Shown here: positions 21,617 to 25,168 of the stretch, in pieces
Layout: each line of letters opens with the position of its first letter
Numbering within the stretch: the stretch's first letter is position 1
DNA from: a virus
Reading direction: 5' to 3' (one strand)
DNA: 25,168 nt
Virus record (IMG/VR): IMGVR_UViG_3300028573_000050
Span: 1-25,168 of that record
Position numbers and translations under genes: made by a program
The notes under the pieces: model-generated
The model's database searches: none
Told to the model about the DNA's origin: nothing
The model's input: only the letters and a program-made list of their open reading frames with translations

Positions 21617-22445
21617 GGGCTCTCCAGCGTGTGATAATGCTGTTAGGCACTAATTGTTCAATAAAGAATTGGAAGGCATTACGAATAGCTTTTTCATCAC
21701 CGCCGTCAGAGCTTAATTTTGGGTCTGTAAACAGCGGGCACTTCTTAAATACAACATTAAGACTTCCAAATGGGGTAGCGATCTTAATAGGGCTATCATC
21801 ACCTTGTAAGGATGAATCACATTGCACTTTTACAACTTTATCTGCAAAATGCATATTAAGAGATATATTTCCCGTCATCCATAACTCATCAGCTATAAGC
21901 CTATCATATGTTTGGGGGTCCATCTTAGCTCTATCTGTAATATGCTTACTAATCTCTGCAATCTCATTATGTAAAGCTAAGGCCTGTGAAAGGAGAGTTC
22001 CTGGGATAGATCCATTCATTCCTTTAACATAAGCTCTATGACTCATAAGGGTAGAACTATCTAACACGTATCGTGTATCTAGATATTGGGAAATAATGAA
22101 GCTCATTGAAGCGCTAAACATACTGATGGTATGAACTGGGATTCCTAATCCTTTAGCTGTTTCAATTAAGGTACGTCCAGCTGAGATAGACCCTCCTGGG
22201 CTATTAAGCACTAAGAATAACTCTTTAGCGCCTGCTCTCTTTTTATTGATCATAGCTTCTTGTACAGCCTCTACAGTTTCATCTGTAACAGGAAGCCGAA
22301 GACTAACAGTATTATTACTAGATAATAATACAACATTAAGGTCTTTGGGAGCGGCATCTGCTTCTCCCATTACGAGCTCTCCTAAAAAGTACCCAAATGC
22401 TAATCCAATCAGCATCGCTGCTATTACCTCTAATACTGGTTTCAT
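21597..22445 (-). CDS. Membrane-anchored ClpP-like serine protease
   Basis: The 282-residue protein has an N-terminal hydrophobic segment (about residues 5-24) likely to anchor it or act as a signal peptide. A ClpP/crotonase-fold protease domain follows. NSPGGS (81-86) is the oxyanion loop, S113 in FSASMSF fits the ClpP nucleophile, and H136 in LMSHRAYV fits the catalytic His. A helix carrying D181 and D186 (YDRLIADELWMTG) ends in HFADKVV, as in ClpP/SppA-type enzymes. It starts right after the polymerase stop, with GAGGA 4 nt upstream. Phage ClpP-like proteases usually process capsids near head genes, so this replication-operon position with a membrane anchor is unusual. A host-envelope or SppA-like role is possible. 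Confidence 0.8.
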   Translation of the reverse strand: MKPVLEVIAAMLIGLAFGYFLGELVMGEADAAPKDLNVVLLSSNNTVSLRLPVTDETVEAVQEAMINKKRAGAKELFLVLNSPGGSISAGRTLIETAKGLGIPVHTISMFSASMSFIISQYLDTRYVLDSSTLMSHRAYVKGMNGSIPGTLLSQALALHNEIAEISKHITDRAKMDPQTYDRLIADELWMTGNISLNMHFADKVVKVQCDSSLQGDDSPIKIATPFGSLNVVFKKCPLFTDPKLSSDGGDEKAIRNAFQFFIEQLVPNSIITRWRAHVGISK

Positions 22446-24416
22446 CTATTCCTCGCCTTTTAAGCCGGCCATTGTTTTAAAATACTTAGTTTCAGCCTTT
22501 ATTGTTACACTTAACTCTAATTCGTCATTAACCATCTTTAGCGCATCATCAAAGATCTTTCTACCTTCTAGTTTTTGATCTTCTCTAACACACCAGGAAG
22601 TACTATCATGACAATCTATAAGTATAGGTCTCATATCTATACTACGCTCTTTTCTAAGTTTGTCAATGTTTAATATCCATTTGATCAAACAATCATGAGC
22701 GCTAGACTGAACGAACCTATTCATAAGATCTTTATACTCAGGGTCAGGTACTCTTATAACCCTACCTATTACATTACGTAATAGACCATTTCTACGATTT
22801 ACTTCCTTAAGTTGATACCCCCACTGAGCTACTCGTCTGAATTTAGCCCAGTATGCTTTAACATAGCCAGTTGCAACTTCCTTTGAAGTAGGTATACCCA
22901 TCTTGGTAAGATTCCTAGCAACAGTTGTACCAGTTCCAGTGTATTGTACAGCCAGCTGTATAACCTTAGCAATCTTACGCTGCTTCTCGAAAGCCTCTTT
23001 AACTCTTTTTGTGATAGGGATATTAGGATCATATCCCATTTGTAAGTCTTTATCATTTGGAAATAACTCCAATGCTAGGTCTAAGTAGATATCCCCAAGT
23101 CCCTTACCAAAGACCTTTGTTAAGTAAGGATCTTCACTATAATGAGCTGTTATAGTAGGCTCAATAGCAGATAAATCTGAGTGTATACCCACAGATCCTT
23201 GTGGTACACAGAAATGCTTCATTATAACTTTCTCATCAAAAGGTGCGTTAAGTAAATAAGGCTTGAACCCAGAAAGACGATAGGAAACAGTACCACAAAT
23301 GTTAAAGCCTGGACGCAAAATTCCATTGTCCCCAACACTAGCAAGATAAGGCTTAAGAAAAGAAGACACAAGCGTATTAAAATGTTCATATTTTAGATAG
23401 GACTTAGTCCAGTCTCCTTGCATCTGTTTCACGCTATCTGCATCTGTAGCTGGTTTCTTAGCCTCAGTTAAATAGACTACTGGGTTCTTTAGCTTATCGT
23501 AGAACAGTTCTCTCTTATGATTGTCGCTATTCCAGTTAAATCTCTCCCACTTCTCTGGGTGGGCGGCATATAAGTCTTTGTTATACTGGCGTTTATAGGC
23601 TGCAATTCGCCTATCTGCCCAATCATGCTCAATCTCCGCAATACTTGAGGCTAATTGCTTATCTAATCTCCGCTTAGCTGCATCCCTAGCTCCTGTTATA
23701 CGTTTTAAGGCCCCTTCTAGCCCTTTTCTATCGCAAGGCACCCCTAGGTATGTATTTTCCTCTAAAAGCTCGTTATAGGCCATTATATCACTTAATAGGG
23801 GCCAGTAATCCCATCCATCAAAGGTTGGGGCTAATTTATGATATAGCAGAAGAGTAGAGTAAGTATCGAGACAAGCATACTTGCCCAAAGTATCCACGCT
23901 AGCAAGATAATGGTCCCCGTTAGAAAGCTTTCCTCCTTTAGCCTCAACTTCTCGCTTAAGTTCTTGATCTCCCTTTTCAGACCAGCCCAATAGCTCTTTT
24001 TGGGCATCTTTGAGACCATATGGACGAGGCCCTGTGGGGGCTGAAGCCATGTGCCACATGAGTCGGGTATCTGCGGTCCAGTTTGTGGAGATTCCTGATG
24101 CAAAAAGCCACCGTTTGTCATACGTAAAATTGTGCCCGATAGCGTGTTTACTCGATAACCATTGTTTAACAGCGTTGTGCAAAGAGCATAACATTCTGTT
24201 GCTCCATACACCTTCAAAGAAAACCCATCCTGGTATGAAAATAGACTGTATGCGAAGATTTCCATAGGATATTGAAACTCCAAGAAGATGTCCTGTTGCT
24301 GGGTCTTTTCCGTGAGTTTCAACGTCAACCGCGATTGGACCTTCTTTGTACGACGAGACTGCTTCTTGGAATTCTTCTTCCGTCGTGATGATCTTGTATG
24401 TAAATTCTTCATGCAT
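22446..24416 (-). CDS. DNA polymerase, family A, with 3'-5' exonuclease domain
   Basis: The 656-residue enzyme copies the phage genome. The proofreading domain (about 1-200) has D31-x-E33 (VDVETHG), the HNFTYDKRW block (N96, D100) and Y180 with D184 (YACLDTY). The polymerase domain (about 370-656) has motif A with D414 (SDLSAIEP), motif B RKIAKVIQLAVQYTG (R480, K484, Y492) and motif C H603-D604 (IDCHDSTS). Two positions differ from the common form. L488 sits where E. coli Pol I has F762 and T7 has Y526, and S605 replaces the Glu after the catalytic Asp (HDE becomes HDS). There is no 5'-nuclease domain. The ATG directly follows the preceding stop; the gene leads the replication operon with protease, primase and nucleases downstream. 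Confidence 0.93.
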   Translation of the reverse strand: MHEEFTYKIITTEEEFQEAVSSYKEGPIAVDVETHGKDPATGHLLGVSISYGNLRIQSIFIPGWVFFEGVWSNRMLCSLHNAVKQWLSSKHAIGHNFTYDKRWLFASGISTNWTADTRLMWHMASAPTGPRPYGLKDAQKELLGWSEKGDQELKREVEAKGGKLSNGDHYLASVDTLGKYACLDTYSTLLLYHKLAPTFDGWDYWPLLSDIMAYNELLEENTYLGVPCDRKGLEGALKRITGARDAAKRRLDKQLASSIAEIEHDWADRRIAAYKRQYNKDLYAAHPEKWERFNWNSDNHKRELFYDKLKNPVVYLTEAKKPATDADSVKQMQGDWTKSYLKYEHFNTLVSSFLKPYLASVGDNGILRPGFNICGTVSYRLSGFKPYLLNAPFDEKVIMKHFCVPQGSVGIHSDLSAIEPTITAHYSEDPYLTKVFGKGLGDIYLDLALELFPNDKDLQMGYDPNIPITKRVKEAFEKQRKIAKVIQLAVQYTGTGTTVARNLTKMGIPTSKEVATGYVKAYWAKFRRVAQWGYQLKEVNRRNGLLRNVIGRVIRVPDPEYKDLMNRFVQSSAHDCLIKWILNIDKLRKERSIDMRPILIDCHDSTSWCVREDQKLEGRKIFDDALKMVNDELELSVTIKAETKYFKTMAGLKGEE

Positions 24417-24872
24417 TTATACACCTGAACAAGTGCATCCTTGTTTCATTAGCTCTGTTATTTCACACCTACACTTATGCATAGATGCTGGCTTTTCTAT
24501 CCCTTGTTCAAGACCATTATCTGTACTCCACACAATCCCATCAGCGGTATAAGCTGAGCCTTCCGTAGGATACCAACTAGCAGCCAATTCATCTGCTAAA
24601 GGTTGTAAAGGGGCTGTTCCTGGATACTCTACTTTTGTATAGCCTGGTCGTTGAGGGACGTCATTCTTACCTGTAGCTACCAATTCTAAATATTGTTTAG
24701 AGAAATATAATAGCTTTGGAGAATTATCTAGTTGTACGAAAGCCATATCCATATATGGCATTTCCACGATGTATCCCTCACGACCGTCTAAGCGATCTGG
24801 TGAATTTCCAGGTATTACACGAACCCTATCTCCGACCTGAAACTGAGTCTTCGAAGATTCAACCTTAAACAT
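24417..24872 (-). CDS. SH3/KOW-like small protein with Cys-rich tail
   Basis: GGAGG lies 5 nt before the ATG at 24872. Residues about 10-65 form a beta-barrel-like segment (FQVGDRVRVIPGN, GREGYIVEMPY, MAFVQLDN) similar to KOW/SH3 folds that bind nucleic acid or protein. The middle (65-130) is probably flexible. The C-terminus has two C-x-C pairs (C134, C136 and C146, C148 in HKCRCEITELMKQGCTCSG), a likely metal site. It ends one base before the polymerase start, so it is co-translated with it. A DNA- or polymerase-associated role is reasonable but unproven. Confidence 0.6.
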   Translation of the reverse strand: MFKVESSKTQFQVGDRVRVIPGNSPDRLDGREGYIVEMPYMDMAFVQLDNSPKLLYFSKQYLELVATGKNDVPQRPGYTKVEYPGTAPLQPLADELAASWYPTEGSAYTADGIVWSTDNGLEQGIEKPASMHKCRCEITELMKQGCTCSGV

Positions 24873-24948
24873 TACATCCTCCTAAAAATATACAGGGCTG
24901 GCTACTGACCATTTAACACACCTACACAAAAGGGGCACCCTATATTAA

Positions 24949-25167
24949 TTATGCGCTTTGTTGTTCGCCATCTAACGGGAACACAGAAGCTACCTCTAAC
25001 TTAGGCTTACCCATGTATTCTGCATCACGAGTATAGATTGCAACACCAGTTCCAATAATAGGAGAGAGGTTAAATTCACTCTTAACTGTTACTGGGGTGC
25101 CGATTTGGTTTACTTCATCAGCTGTTAAGCCGAATGCTTGTAAACGCCGTTTAAGCGTTGCAGCGCC
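24949..25167 (-). CDS. C-terminal fragment of an unidentified phage protein (partial)
   Basis: The minus-strand frame is open from the right edge to TAA at 24949-24951, giving the last 72 residues. The sequence begins GAATLKRRLQAFGLTADEV, then NQIGTPVTVKSEFNLSPIIG, TGVAIYTRDAEYMGKPKLEV and ends FPLDGEQQSA. It is helical at first and then beta-rich. As the first visible gene upstream of the polymerase it may be part of the replication module, for example a DNA-binding protein. It lacks the acidic tail expected of a T7-type single-strand-binding protein, so I leave the function open. Confidence 0.55.
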   Translation of the reverse strand, partial: GAATLKRRLQAFGLTADEVNQIGTPVTVKSEFNLSPIIGTGVAIYTRDAEYMGKPKLEVASVFPLDGEQQSA

Positions 25168-25168
25168 G

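Noticed and set aside
23831-24424. 197-residue minus-strand ORF overlapping the start of the polymerase gene
   Set aside because: It overlaps the proofreading exonuclease domain in another frame, is rich in Lys/Ser low-complexity sequence, and has no motif of its own.
1-25168. CRISPR array, insertion sequence, rRNA or integrase/attachment site
   Set aside because: No regularly spaced direct repeats, no transposase or recombinase motif, and no rRNA-like stretch were seen on either strand.

Overview
The window looks like part of the genome of a tailed bacteriophage, most likely short-tailed (podovirus-like). Densely packed genes lie in two convergent blocks. The left block (plus strand, 1 to about 14455) holds late virion and lysis genes. 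The right block (minus strand, 25168 down to 14546) holds replication, nucleotide metabolism and small accessory genes. No integrase, repressor, terminase, portal, capsid or RNA polymerase gene is present, so lifestyle and lineage cannot be fixed. The sequence is AT-leaning with AAGGA/GGAG-type ribosome binding sites, which fits a bacterial host. The host cannot be named; a Gram-negative host is only a guess.

Plus strand, in order: the glycine-rich C-terminus of a tail fibre or adhesin; a putative virion protein; a strongly structured spacer; an endonuclease VII/HNH homing-type endonuclease; an FN3-plus-connector (head-tail adaptor) protein; a small virion protein; a fibre protein; a 1005-residue tail hub/nozzle-type protein; a GNAT-like protein; a spacer with a good sigma70-type promoter; three large Ala/Gln-rich internal virion (DNA-ejection) proteins; a small virion protein; a holin; and a T4-type lysozyme. 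A hairpin at 14496-14527 separates the two converging blocks.

Minus strand, in transcription order from 25168: an unidentified C-terminal fragment; an SH3/KOW-like protein; a family A DNA polymerase with proofreading domain; a membrane-anchored ClpP-like serine protease; an archaeo-eukaryotic-type (AEP) primase; an HNH nuclease; a MazG-like dATP/dGTP diphosphohydrolase-type protein; a HAD phosphatase of the polynucleotide 3'-phosphatase type; a DEDDy exonuclease with a zinc ribbon; and a run of small unknown genes ending at a terminator at 17545-17560. Most junctions overlap by 1-20 nt, so this is probably one translationally coupled operon. A second minus-strand unit starts with a collagen-like membrane protein, then a second endonuclease VII-type homing endonuclease, a small protein, a compact predicted structured RNA (15895-16055), and several small, partly zinc-binding proteins.

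Two observations stand out. First, the homing endonuclease at 1130 and the FN3/connector gene at 1528 begin with the same eight residues (MSAPAIPR), encoded by almost completely different synonymous codons. This suggests that an endonuclease gene landed inside the connector gene, took over its start, and supplied a recoded replacement. Second, the 161-nt element at 15895-16055 has a perfect 9-bp closing helix, several internal hairpins and a possible 5-bp loop-loop kissing interaction. I cannot assign it to a known RNA class.
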